Below are positions 25,312 through 34,937 of a stretch of DNA of 51,534 nt, piece by piece; the first letter of the stretch is position 1; the number at the start of each line of letters is the position of its first letter. Both the position numbers and the translations under genes were made by a program. Under the pieces are notes generated by a model. It had not been told where the DNA came from. It did not search any database and saw nothing but the letters and a program-made list of their open reading frames with translations. Origin of the DNA: Clostridia bacterium (GTDB lineage Bacteria > Bacillota > Clostridia > Oscillospirales > CAG-272); NCBI GenBank assembly GCA_017646005.1, contig JAGCNJ010000040.1:1-51534 (forward strand), read 5' to 3'.

Positions 25312-26273
25312 TATGTAAAATTATCATACAGATACAAGGTATCGTCGACCTGCTTTTGCTCGGTACGGTGATTGCCCGGTCCGCCTAAAACCACAGACAC
25401 ATATCTGTTTCCGTTATTTTCTCCATATGTGGCAAGGCAAAGTCCGGCATCATATGTAAAGCCGGTTTTTCCGCCGTATATCATTGCTTCTTCAGGGGTT
25501 TTGCCGCCAAGCTTTGAAAAGACCGTGCTTTTCATTGTAAATCCGTCGGGATGCTTATTTGTCGGTCTGACAGTATACCTCTGTGTGCTTGATATTTCGC
25601 GGAACTGCTCATTTTCAAGTGCATAAATAAGTATCTGTGCCATTTCAGCCGCATTCGAATAGTGACCTTCTGCATCAAAGCCGTATATGTTTTCAAAATG
25701 AGTATTTGAAAGTCCCATTTCAAGAGCCTTCGCGTTCATCATATCAACAAGCGCGCTGTCGCTTCCCGCAATATACTCTGCCGCGGCGGCTGCCGCCTCC
25801 GCGCCCGACGGAAGCATTATTCCGTATAACAGATCACGCAGAGTTACCTTTTCACCCGGCAGAAAGCCTGCCATTGACGCACCCTCGCGATACAGCTTAT
25901 CGTACAGCTTCGGAGAAACAGTAACGCTCGCATCAAGATCCTGTGCATTTTCAAGTATCACAATCGCAGTCATTATTTTTGTAAGAGATGCGGGTGCCAC
26001 TCTTGCACCGCTATCCTTTTCCGCTATGACCGAGTGCGGCTCTGACAAGCAGAAGTAAGCATTCCTTACGACAAGCTCATCGTCAAGAGATACCGATGCA
26101 CTTTCAGGCTGTATCTGAGAGCTTACGGCATATACGCTTGTGTTTTCAAGCATAGTCTTTGGCGTGCCCAAAAGTATATCGGAATTTTGGGGTGCAAATA
26201 TAATACAGATTATTACAAGCGACACCAGACCTGCAAGCTTCAGACCAAGAAATCTGTTTTTACTTCTTTTCAT
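25311..26273 (-). CDS. D-alanyl-D-alanine carboxypeptidase (peptidase S11)
   Basis: The 320-residue secreted or membrane-bound protein has an N-terminal hydrophobic signal (about residues 10-27) and a low-molecular-weight penicillin-binding protein domain. Active-site elements are S96-L-T-K99 and K269-T-G271. The middle SxN motif reads S156-G-A158, with alanine where asparagine is usual. It trims the terminal D-alanine from peptidoglycan stem peptides (DacA/DacF type). It is shorter than DacA/DacF proteins, which carry an added C-terminal domain and membrane helix, both absent here. The start overlaps the Nudix gene by 14 bases, so it is the last member of the htpG-led run. Confidence 0.88.
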   Translation of the reverse strand: MKRSKNRFLGLKLAGLVSLVIICIIFAPQNSDILLGTPKTMLENTSVYAVSSQIQPESASVSLDDELVVRNAYFCLSEPHSVIAEKDSGARVAPASLTKIMTAIVILENAQDLDASVTVSPKLYDKLYREGASMAGFLPGEKVTLRDLLYGIMLPSGAEAAAAAAEYIAGSDSALVDMMNAKALEMGLSNTHFENIYGFDAEGHYSNAAEMAQILIYALENEQFREISSTQRYTVRPTNKHPDGFTMKSTVFSKLGGKTPEEAMIYGGKTGFTYDAGLCLATYGENNGNRYVSVVLGGPGNHRTEQKQVDDTLYLYDNFT

Positions 26274-26814
26274 TTCTCATTTTATCAACCTTCAGCACGG
26301 CACAGACCGTTTTGCCGTCGGTGATCTCCCCATTCAAAACCTTCTGTACAAGCATATCGAACGGAAGCTTCTCAACGCTCAGAAATTCGTCCTCGTCAAG
26401 ATCCTGCGCTCCAAGACTCAAATCGGTAGCATAGTAAAGATATATTACCTCGCTCAAAAGCGCAGGGCTTGGAATATACTCACCAAGATATGTCACGCTT
26501 GCGCTTGTAAGACCTGTTTCCTCTCTGAGCTCACGCATAGCCGCCTCAAGATGATCCTCTTCTGCAAAATCAAGCTTTCCCGCAGGAATTTCGGTTATAA
26601 CACGCCCGTGAGGATATCTGTACTGATTAACGATATAAGCGTTATCGTCCTTATCTATGGCAAGTACGGCAACAGCTCCGTTATGCTTGAGATATTCGCG
26701 GGTCGATCTTTCGCCGTTGGGAAGCAATATCTCGTCAAGATAGAGATGTGCAACCACCCCGTCAAATACAAGCCTTGAGCTTATCTGCTTTTCTATGAGT
26801 TTTTCTGTATTCAT
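26260..26814 (-). CDS. Nudix hydrolase, ADP-ribose pyrophosphatase-like
   Basis: The 184-residue protein has the Nudix box GKLDFAEEDHLEAAMRELR followed by EETGL (about residues 78-101), which binds the catalytic metal ions. Compared with the textbook spacing there is one extra residue between the first glycine and the glutamate. The surrounding features (VNQYRYPHGRVITEIPAGK before the box, LGEYIPSPALLSEVIYLYYA after it) are those of ADP-ribose pyrophosphatases (NudF type), which cleave ADP-ribose to AMP and ribose 5-phosphate. The substrate is inferred from the family. Confidence 0.88.
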   Translation of the reverse strand: MNTEKLIEKQISSRLVFDGVVAHLYLDEILLPNGERSTREYLKHNGAVAVLAIDKDDNAYIVNQYRYPHGRVITEIPAGKLDFAEEDHLEAAMRELREETGLTSASVTYLGEYIPSPALLSEVIYLYYATDLSLGAQDLDEDEFLSVEKLPFDMLVQKVLNGEITDGKTVCAVLKVDKMRNEKK

Positions 26815-26819
26815 TCCGT

Positions 26820-28541
26820 TTATCTCACCCAGGTCTTTGTATATTCCTTGTAAGCTGACAGCTTTTCAAGCGTCTTTTCCTCGCTGTCCGAGCAGGCAAG
26901 TATATACACCTTTACCTTGGGCTCAGTGCCTGAGGGTCGGATAACAAGTATGTCTCCGTTATCAAGGATAAAGTAAAGAACGTTTGACTTCGGAAGCCCT
27001 GTTGAGCTTATCTTATCACTTCCCGCAACCCTTACGGTATCTGCAAGATAGTCGCGAAATTCAACGACCTTGTATCCGCACATTTTAACAGGCGGATCGT
27101 TTCTTAAATCATCCATGAGCTTCTGCATACGCTCGTTACCGTCAAGGCCGTCCATAACGATGCTCTTGGATGCCTCCATATAGTAGCCGTAGCGGTCATA
27201 AAGCTTATCCATGGCATCAGCAAGAGTCATTCCCTTGCCGCGGTAATAAGCTGCCATTTCTGCTATAAGCATTGTTGCTACCACCGCATCCTTATCGCGT
27301 GCGTACGTGCCCTTGAGATAACCGTAGCTTTCCTCAAAGCCAAGCACGTAGCTGTCATTACCTGTCACTTCAAGCTTCTTGATTACTTCACCTATGAATT
27401 TGAAGCCTGTAAGCACGTTAAATATCCTTATATTATGAGCCTCGCATATCTTTGCGGCAAGCTCGGTTGTTACAATAGTTTTTACAACGTAAGGATTAAC
27501 CGGCATAGTACCCGTTTCCTCATATGCCGTTGCAAGATATTCGATAAGAAGCGCGCCGACCTGGTTACCTGTTATCGTCTTAAAGCCTCCGTCTGCGCAT
27601 TTTATCATAATACCGACACGGTCTGCGTCAGGGTCTGTCGCGATTATAAGGTCACATCCGTGTTCGAAGGCTACCTCTATCCCCTCTTCAAACACCTCCG
27701 GAAATTCAGGGTTCGGGAAACGTATTTCGGGAAAATTACCGTCGGGCTTCATCTGTTTTTTAACGGTATATACGTTCTTAAATCCTGCTCTTGCAAGAAC
27801 CTCCGGAACTATTCTGTAGCCTGTTCCGCAAAGAGGTGTATACACAACGCCGAAATCATCCGCAACAGCCTTTACCGCATTGGGATACACCGCCTCGGCG
27901 AGCACCTTTTCCATATATTTTTCATCAAAGTCCTTGCCCAGGATTATTATCTTACCCTCTGCAACAGCCTTATCGAAGTCTGCAAATTTCGCGCCGTTTA
28001 ACACGTCGATCTTATCAATGAAATCGGAGACCGTCTGCGCGTGGTCGGGCGGAAGCTGAGCGCCATCCTCCCAATAAGCCTTATATCCGTTATATTCCTT
28101 GGGATTATGCGATGCTGTAATATTTACACCTGCAATACATCCGAGCTCGCGTACCGCAAAGGAAAGGACGGGTGTGGGTCGAAGTTCGTCGAAAATATAG
28201 GTTGTAAGACCGTTTGCGGCAAAAACCGATGCTGTGGTCTTGGCAAAAAGCTCCGAGTTATTACGAGAATCGTAAGCAACGACAACGGGTCTCTTTCCGT
28301 TACATTCCTTGTTTATAAGATCGGCAAAGCCCTGAGTTGCCTGTGCGACCGTATATACGTTCATCGCGTTAAGACCCGCCTTCATGGTGCCGCGAAGTCC
28401 CGCGGTACCGAATTCAAGCCTTTTTGAAAAGCGGTATTTTATCTCGTCATCGTTTCCTTCAATCGCAAGAAGCTCCTTCTTTGTTACTTCATCGACATTA
28501 TCACTTTCAAGCCAATATCTGTAATTTTCCTTGTAGCTCAC
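26820..28541 (-). CDS. Phosphoglucomutase/phosphomannomutase (alpha-D-phosphohexomutase)
   Basis: The 573-residue protein has the four-domain phosphohexomutase fold. The catalytic phosphoserine is S144 in ITASHNPKEYNGYKAY. The metal loop is DPDADRVGI, the sugar-binding loop GFEESYGYLKGTYARDKDAV, and the phosphate-binding C-terminus IRPSGTEPKVKVY. The length and motifs match PgcA-type phosphoglucomutases of Bacillota, which interconvert glucose 1- and 6-phosphate. Mannose or pentose phosphates are possible alternatives. It is followed after five bases by the Nudix gene. Confidence 0.93.
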   Translation of the reverse strand: MSYKENYRYWLESDNVDEVTKKELLAIEGNDDEIKYRFSKRLEFGTAGLRGTMKAGLNAMNVYTVAQATQGFADLINKECNGKRPVVVAYDSRNNSELFAKTTASVFAANGLTTYIFDELRPTPVLSFAVRELGCIAGVNITASHNPKEYNGYKAYWEDGAQLPPDHAQTVSDFIDKIDVLNGAKFADFDKAVAEGKIIILGKDFDEKYMEKVLAEAVYPNAVKAVADDFGVVYTPLCGTGYRIVPEVLARAGFKNVYTVKKQMKPDGNFPEIRFPNPEFPEVFEEGIEVAFEHGCDLIIATDPDADRVGIMIKCADGGFKTITGNQVGALLIEYLATAYEETGTMPVNPYVVKTIVTTELAAKICEAHNIRIFNVLTGFKFIGEVIKKLEVTGNDSYVLGFEESYGYLKGTYARDKDAVVATMLIAEMAAYYRGKGMTLADAMDKLYDRYGYYMEASKSIVMDGLDGNERMQKLMDDLRNDPPVKMCGYKVVEFRDYLADTVRVAGSDKISSTGLPKSNVLYFILDNGDILVIRPSGTEPKVKVYILACSDSEEKTLEKLSAYKEYTKTWVR

Positions 28542-28564
28542 TGTATTTTCCTCCGTAACTTATC

Positions 28565-28822
28565 TCAGTTGTTTTCAAGCTCAAGCTTAAGCGCGGTCGC
28601 TAACTGGTCAGGGCAGGACGTTCTCTTGAATCCGCACTTTATCCCCTCGAGTCGCTTTATAACGTCCTGTGCATCCATTCCGACGACAAGACTTGCGATA
28701 CCGTGGGTATTTCCGTCGCATCCGCCGATAAATTTCACGCTTTCGATTATATTTCCGTCAAGCTCTATTTCTATTGCACGGGAGCAGGTTCCCTGAGTTT
28801 TATAATTTAATGTTCTTTTCAT
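28565..28822 (-). CDS. TSCPD-domain protein (TIGR03905 type)
   Basis: This 85-residue protein contains four conserved cysteines in GTCSRAIE, GGCDGNTHG, GIKCGF and the signature TSCPDQLA. The same motif occurs at the C-terminus of some ribonucleotide reductases, where it is thought to bind metal. The stand-alone version is common in Clostridia and has no established function. It lies in the htpG-pgm run with gaps of about 22 bases on both sides. Confidence 0.88.
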   Translation of the reverse strand: MKRTLNYKTQGTCSRAIEIELDGNIIESVKFIGGCDGNTHGIASLVVGMDAQDVIKRLEGIKCGFKRTSCPDQLATALKLELENN

Positions 28823-28844
28823 AATTACGTCCTTTCATTAAGCC

Positions 28845-29789
28845 TTACTCGTCGATCACCGCATAAAGTCCGAGCGGTGTGAAATCGATTCCGTCAAGCT
28901 TGAGATAAAGTATAAATTCATCGAGCGCGCGCTCGTTTGCGGTAACACGCACGTCATACACTACAGCCTCTGCCTCACTTCTCACGGTATCTATACTGCG
29001 AAGCCTTATATCCAAAAGATTTGCAGCGTCAAGCGACCGCGACAGTGCGCCGTCACCTCTTTCGATGAGCGAAAGTTCAAAATCGGTAACACCCGATATG
29101 GCCGAAAGCCCGTTCAGATCCTTCGATAGAAGCAAATATCTTGTCATATCCTCCCGCCTGTCCGATCGCACGAGAACAGAGGCGGCTATCTTAAGCTCAA
29201 AGCTTTCGATAAGCCTGTAAAAGCCTGAAAGCTTACCGTCCTCCGTGTTTTCGTACGGCAGGATGCACATATCGGCTTCTCCCAAAGCTACCGCATCGCA
29301 GATAGCGGGAAAGGTATCCTTGTACAGCGCGACGGCATCGGGGATGAGCGATACGAATTTTTCAAACGCAATATCTGCGCCATGCGCCTTCCGGTACACT
29401 ATACGCATATCCGAAAGCTCATTTTCATTCTCCTCTGCTTCAAGCAGACTGTAGCGGTAATATCCGCCGTGTTTCTCTGCCCGGGCATAAAGCATCCGTG
29501 CAAGAGTAACAAGATCTGCCGTCCGTAACGACGAGGTATAGGTGCGCAAATGTTCTTTTATTTTTTCACTGTCCGTAGGTGCGTCGGTTTCAAGCGAAGC
29601 CTTCAGCGAGCTTACATACATTCCGACAAGCTCCGCATCTCCCGGATCAAGCGTCTGATCACGGTTTGCAAGCTCACACAGCGCATCAAGCATTGCAAGC
29701 CTGTGCGTAAGCGATCCCGAAATGCTTGCCGAGCCTTCCTTCAAGTTCACGGCTATTATATCAAGCGCACCCGATTCTCCGTTTTTCAT
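28845..29789 (-). CDS. Prephenate dehydratase-like protein with ACT-like tail, function unknown
   Basis: The 314-residue protein is not confidently assigned. Residues 1-125 are mostly helical with no recognised motif. From about 130 the sequence recalls prephenate dehydratase: AICDAVALGEADMCILPYEN, then EDGKLSGFYRLIE, and a TRY triplet in REDMTRYLLLSK where the enzyme has catalytic TRF. The segment between these motifs is much shorter than in the true enzyme. The last 80 residues (LLDIRLRSIDT to LGLYAVIDE) look like an ACT domain. No aromatic amino acid gene is nearby. Its ATG overlaps the htpG stop by one base, so it is coupled to htpG. It may be a degenerate, non-catalytic sensor. Confidence 0.55.
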   Translation of the reverse strand: MKNGESGALDIIAVNLKEGSASISGSLTHRLAMLDALCELANRDQTLDPGDAELVGMYVSSLKASLETDAPTDSEKIKEHLRTYTSSLRTADLVTLARMLYARAEKHGGYYRYSLLEAEENENELSDMRIVYRKAHGADIAFEKFVSLIPDAVALYKDTFPAICDAVALGEADMCILPYENTEDGKLSGFYRLIESFELKIAASVLVRSDRREDMTRYLLLSKDLNGLSAISGVTDFELSLIERGDGALSRSLDAANLLDIRLRSIDTVRSEAEAVVYDVRVTANERALDEFILYLKLDGIDFTPLGLYAVIDE

Positions 29790-31648
29790 CAGAGCTCTTC
29801 AAGCACGCTGTAGCTTTGCGCAAGGAAACCCTTTAATTCCTCTGCGGTCAGCTGTCTTTGCGAAAGAAGCGCGAGCGTATAGGTCTGCTTCGCGATCTTT
29901 TCGGCGCGCGCCTCATCGCTTGGCAGCACTTCAAGTATATGCTTGATAAGACTGCTTGATTTATTTATTACAAGAGTCATTTTGCTTGCGGGCATCTGAG
30001 CGCCAAAATCGGGCATGCTCATACGGTACATACGCATCATATCCTCCATTCTGCGCTCTTCTTCGGATATATTGAGCACAGCAGGTGTTGACGTGTCCTT
30101 AAGCAGCTCATACTTAACCTCAAGCCCGTCGTTACCGCTGACCTTCTTCATAAGCTCGGTAAGCGCAGGCTCGTCACCGGCATCGCCTTCTGCCTTAAGT
30201 GCTCCTGCGAGGTCAGCATCGACTCTTATAAATTTTATCTTCTTTTCGTTTTCGAGCAGGGTTATAAACTGCGTATCTATTACGGTGTCGAGCACAACTA
30301 CGTCTATGCCCTCATTTTCAAACATAGATACGTACTGCGCCTGCGAAACCTTGTCTGTGGTATAATAAACCGTATTCTCATGCTTTTCCTTTGCTGCTTC
30401 AAGATAATCGTCGAGCGTTACAAAGCAGCCATCGGTCTTTTCCCATATAACCGCGGGAAGCACGCGCTCGAAGAACTTTCGGTCACGCAGTGCGCCGTAT
30501 TCAACAAAGGTCTTAAGATCGCGCCAGAGCTTTTCATATTCCTCGCGCTCGGTATTGAAAAGCGAATTTATTTTATCCGCGACCTTTTTGACAATATGCG
30601 AGGATATTTTCGAAACGTATCCGCTGTTCTGCAAATAGCTTCTTGACACGTTAAGCGGAAGCTCGGGACAATCAAGCACTCCCTTGAGCATAAGTAAAAA
30701 TTCGGGTATTACCTCTTTGATGTTATCAGCAACGTAAACCTGATTATAGTAAAGCTTTACCTGCCCCTCAAGACTGTCATATTCATGGGCAAGCTTTGGG
30801 AAGTAAAGTATTCCCTTGAAGTTAAGAGGATAATCTACGTTGAGATGAATATAGAAAAGCGGCTCTCTGTAATCGTGGAACACCTTGCGGTAGAATTCGA
30901 TGTATTCTTCCTTTGTGCATTCGCTCGGATTCTTGAGCCACAAGGGGCTTACGTCGTTTACAGGCTCAGCAGGACTTTCCTCCTCGCCATCCTTTTTTCC
31001 GGCATCCGCATCCGTGAAATATATCTCCACCGGCATGAACGAGCAATACTTTTCAATAACCTCCGAAAGCTTGTACGCACTTAAGTATTCTTCGCCCTCG
31101 GAATTCACATGAAGAATTATCTCTGTGCCGCGCTCTTCCCTTTCGTCGGTCGTACTCATTTCGTATTCGCCTGCATCATTACAGCTCCACTTTACAGCCG
31201 GAGCACCGGTATACGACTTTGTGATAACATCCACCCTGTCGCTTACCATAAACGCCGAATAAAAGCCAAGTCCGAAGTGACCGATTATTCCGCTTTGGTT
31301 ATTTTCGCTTTCGCCCTCGTACTTCTGAATGAAATCAAGCGCACCCGAAAGCGCCATCTGACAGATATATTTTTCGACCTCAGCCTCGGACATACCTATA
31401 CCGTTATCAGCAACGGTGATGGTTTTATCATTTTTGCTGACTATCACGTCTATTCTGTATTTTTCATCCTCAAGTCCCTTGACCTCTCCGAGAGATGAAA
31501 GTCTCTTCATTTTTGTTGTTGCGTCGCATGCATTTGACACAAGCTCACGCACAAATATCTCCTTTTCGGAGTAAAGCCATTTTTTTATAACCGGGAATAT
31601 ATGCGCTGTTTCTACGCTTATTCCGCCCTTTACCGTATTTTCTGACAT
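29789..31648 (-). CDS. htpG: Molecular chaperone HtpG (Hsp90)
   Basis: The 619-residue protein is full-length bacterial Hsp90. The N-terminal GHKL ATPase domain has ELVSNACDATTKMKRL, then ADNGIGMSEAEVEKY and GHFGLGFYSAFMVSDRV. The middle domain contains LYFPKLAHEYDS-like and LPLNVSRSYLQ sequences, and the C-terminal domain mediates dimerisation. A substituted residue in the first motif (NACDA where NASDA is usual) is common in Clostridia. It is the first gene of the run to 25311. It has a consensus promoter and no CIRCE element, so HrcA control is not indicated. Confidence 0.96.
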   Translation of the reverse strand: MSENTVKGGISVETAHIFPVIKKWLYSEKEIFVRELVSNACDATTKMKRLSSLGEVKGLEDEKYRIDVIVSKNDKTITVADNGIGMSEAEVEKYICQMALSGALDFIQKYEGESENNQSGIIGHFGLGFYSAFMVSDRVDVITKSYTGAPAVKWSCNDAGEYEMSTTDEREERGTEIILHVNSEGEEYLSAYKLSEVIEKYCSFMPVEIYFTDADAGKKDGEEESPAEPVNDVSPLWLKNPSECTKEEYIEFYRKVFHDYREPLFYIHLNVDYPLNFKGILYFPKLAHEYDSLEGQVKLYYNQVYVADNIKEVIPEFLLMLKGVLDCPELPLNVSRSYLQNSGYVSKISSHIVKKVADKINSLFNTEREEYEKLWRDLKTFVEYGALRDRKFFERVLPAVIWEKTDGCFVTLDDYLEAAKEKHENTVYYTTDKVSQAQYVSMFENEGIDVVVLDTVIDTQFITLLENEKKIKFIRVDADLAGALKAEGDAGDEPALTELMKKVSGNDGLEVKYELLKDTSTPAVLNISEEERRMEDMMRMYRMSMPDFGAQMPASKMTLVINKSSSLIKHILEVLPSDEARAEKIAKQTYTLALLSQRQLTAEELKGFLAQSYSVLEEL

Positions 31649-31704
31649 TTTTGAGAATCCTTTCGTTACATAAACATCGGAAACGACACCGATATACAGA
31701 TAAT

Positions 31705-31732
31705 ATTATACCATAATTTTACGAAATTTCAA
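31705..31732 (-). promoter_or_regulatory. Sigma-A type promoter of htpG
   Basis: On the minus strand TTGAAA (31732-31727) and TATAAT (31710-31705) are separated by 16 bases, about 60 bases before the htpG ATG. Confidence 0.75.
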
Positions 31733-31841
31733 GTACGCGCAGCAATATTTAATAATTTATTATAATTTTCCCGAAGTCCGATTGACCGCGCCGCAGATGT
31801 AAATTTTTCGTAAATATCTCATCTTCCGCTGTCATAAACTA

Positions 31842-31869
31842 TTGATATATGTTAAAATTGTTTTATATC
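31842..31869 (+). promoter_or_regulatory. Possible promoter of the dockerin gene block
   Basis: TTGATA (31842-31847) and TATATC (31864-31869) are separated by 16 bases, about 40 bases before the ATG at 31910. The -10 is imperfect, so an activator may be needed. Confidence 0.5.
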
Positions 31870-31909
31870 CCGCACTTAACAACACAAGTTACGGAAAGGC
31901 TTCAAAACT

Positions 31910-34900
31910 ATGAAGAGATTTTTTTGCACCATTATAGCTCTCTTGATTTTACTGACTTCTCTGCCGGTATTTGCATCGGAAGCTGAGACATCCAAATATG
32001 TTCAGATTCCGGCTACCGAGCTTTTTACTTACATTGTAAAGTATACGTTCAAAAGCACACTTGAGCTTGAAGAGGCGGCGTCCTTTTCAGACAGCATTCC
32101 TTATATACACTCAACCCTTGAGCCGGGAACATATAACAACAATCAGGGCGTGCTGGAGATAAAAGCTGCAGATGTTGGCATCAATATGCTCGAATACCCT
32201 TTTGTAAAGCTCGAATACCGCACCGATTCACCGTACAAAACCAAAGATATAACCATATATTCATCAAAGGGTGAAAATTGGAAAGATCCCAAGGATCCTC
32301 ATACCGCGGACGGTGAATTTCACGATATAATCTTTGATGTACGCAAGCTAAACGATGTAGAAGAAAAAATCCCAACGTACGAGGACGGAGTGAACATAAG
32401 ACTCCGCCTCAAGCCTCTTGGCTCCGGCACAAGAACACTTGATGCTTCACATTATTATGATATTAAATATATAGCATTTTTCAAAACCGAGGCCGATGCT
32501 CTTGCGCACACGTACAATTATAATATGCTTGACGACGATTATGCAGGTGCATTTAAGACTCCTATAGAATACCTCCCCCTGACAAACGACGCAGAGGATG
32601 AAATACTTTCGGGCGCGGAATCACTCAAAAAGAAGATAATCAATTCGGAAAGCATTTCACCCGACAGCATATCCGGCACAGTATACTACGTTTCAAACAA
32701 CGGAAACGATAACAATTCAGGCACAAGCCCGGACGATGCACTTGCAACGATTTCCGCAGTAAACGCCCTTAAGTTAAATCCGGGAGACGGTGTGTTCTTT
32801 GAGCGCGGAAGCCTGTTCAGAGGTCCTACATTAAGTATGAAGGCAGGCGTAACATACTCCTCATACGGCGAGGGCGAAAAGCCGAAAATATGGCGTTCTC
32901 TCGACGGTGTCGGCAAGTAAAAATGGCATCAGACTCCGTATAAAAACGTATGGCAGTTTGAAACCACTCTTTCCCGGGGCGAGGACGTCGGAAACATTAT
33001 TTTCAACGGCGGTGAAGCCTGGGGAATAAAGATCATCAAGGAGGATGATAATACAAGACAGAACCAGGATCTTGTTTACAACGGCTATGAAAGCTTTGTA
33101 TCTTCCGGCAATATGCCATTTATAGATGAAAGGGATCTCTCAAACGAGCTTGAATTCTGGCACAGTACAAACGACGGTAACGTTTATCTTTACTACAGTC
33201 ACGGCAACCCCGGAGAGCTTTTTGATTCGATTGAACTTTCAAGAAAAGGGCATTGCGCAAACGGCAGTGCTGACAATGTAACTGTCGACAATATAGCTTT
33301 CGGCTACACAGGCTCTCACGGTGTAGGCGTAGGAAATGCAAAAAACTTTAAGGTACAGTATTGCACGTTTGAATACGTTGGAGGTTCTCTCCAATACACC
33401 GACGGCCGCGGCACCCGATACGGAAACGCTGTGGAGAACTGGGCGTCCTGCGACGGCTTTGTTATAGACCACTGTTACGCTACCCAGACCTATGACTGTT
33501 GCTATACAACGCAGTGGCAGGGCTCGGGTTCAACAAGCGATATCATAATGCAGAACGTTGTATTTTCAAACACTGTCAGCGAATACAGCAACAGCGGTCC
33601 CGAGGTATGGCTTGCAGCTAATGACAACGATACAACACATACATATATGATAAAGGATATGGATGCGTACAACAACTACGTTCTTTACGGCGGTTACGGC
33701 TGGAGCCATCAGCGTACCAATAAGGACGGTAACTTCTTCTACGGCGGATCTGCGGGAGCGACTACTGTATTTGACAACGTTACGTATCACGATAATATCT
33801 TCTTCAAGGCAACGCACCTTGCCGTAAAAGCCCGTTACTCCAAAAAGGGCTACGGGTACGATTTCACAAACAACGTTTTCGTTATGGCAGAGGGACAGCA
33901 GATGGTCGAAACCGGAATAAATCTTAATGATTGCTCCGGTCCGGTCACAAGGTACAAGTACAATAAAAGCTACATCAGAACTCTCATTTACTTCGGATTT
34001 TTCACAGACAGCACATTCTATCATTACGATATTGAAGACGCGGCGATCCCGATGCCCGAAAATGACTATCCTTATACCGAGGGCTTTGAGTATGTGACTA
34101 TACCAACGGATATTAAGCGCGGTGATTATGAGATCATAACAGCCGAGCAGCTTCTTGAATGGGCATCTTCCTCGCAATTTAACAATATGCCTTATTCCAA
34201 GGAACTTGTAGCTGACGAAAACGGTATCAATTATTTCAGACTCAATTCAAAGGAAGGGACCTATAAGGACGGAGAATGTACCTACACGTTACCACTAAGC
34301 TCGCTCGGGCAAAATATTGAAGTTAAAAAATTTCCCTTCATTAAAATAGGTTATAAAACGAATATCCAGAGCGACAATGTCTCGGTGTTCAATTATTACA
34401 CCCAATACAATTCCAAAACGAAGCGCCTTTGGGGTCCCACCATATATCGCGCTTCAAATGAAGAGCCGCAAAGCACAATAATCAAGGTCAAGGGTTCAAC
34501 CAGCGGCGGAGAAAGTATTTCAAGCTTTGACTGGAACAAGATAAACGACGGCGCTATATATGAAAAGCTTTATTTAAAGCCCTGGGGAGCGCAGACAATC
34601 ACCGTTCCTGCGGGTGAATATTACGATATCTCATATATCGCCTTCTTTGAAAATATTAATGACGCTATGTTCTTTGAATATCCTGAACGAATCACCATCT
34701 GCGGAGATGTCAACGACGACAAAAGCGTTGATATAGCTGATGAGATACTCTTATCCCGTTATAATTCAAGCATGCCGGGATATCTTCATCTTGCTAATAT
34801 CCGCGCCGGAGATCTCAACGCAGACAACTTCGTTTCGGTTATTGACTCTGTAATCCTTGCACGACACATAGCAAACTGGCACGATTATCAAACTCTTCCC

Positions 34901-34918
34901 TACAAAACAGAAGATTAA
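31910..34918 (+). pseudogene. Secreted beta-helix protein with dockerin, interrupted by one in-frame TAA
   Basis: Read through, this is a 1001-residue relative of the 36757-39909 protein. It has a signal peptide (1-22), one copy of the shared module (about 24-205) and a right-handed beta-helix region (about 256-740, starting VYYVSNNGNDNNSGTSPDDA). A second module copy (about 740-925) and a dockerin follow (932-997, GDVNDDKSVDIADE and GDLNADNFVSVIDS). A single TAA at 32918-32920 stops translation after residue 336. The frame continues without any other defect to 34918, and the flanking residues align with the paralogue (GVGK-stop-KWHQ against GEGKSNWTR). The first ATG beyond it (33113) has no ribosome site. 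It may be a young pseudogene, a sequencing error, or a site of readthrough. The domain suggests polysaccharide binding or cleavage. Confidence 0.85.
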
Positions 34919-34937
34919 ACGAAAGGATTCAAAACAT

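Noticed and set aside
31649-31909. CIRCE element for htpG
   Set aside because: I looked for the TTAGCACTC/GAGTGCTAA pair in the htpG upstream region and it is not there.
32918-32920. TAA reassigned to an amino acid (alternative genetic code)
   Set aside because: Many genes in the window use TAA as a normal stop (for example hup, spoVB, dxr). Only one gene has an internal TAA.
33566-34177. Minus-strand reading frame of 203 codons inside the interrupted beta-helix gene
   Set aside because: It is antisense to a frame that aligns with the paralogue at 36757. No start site and no family match.
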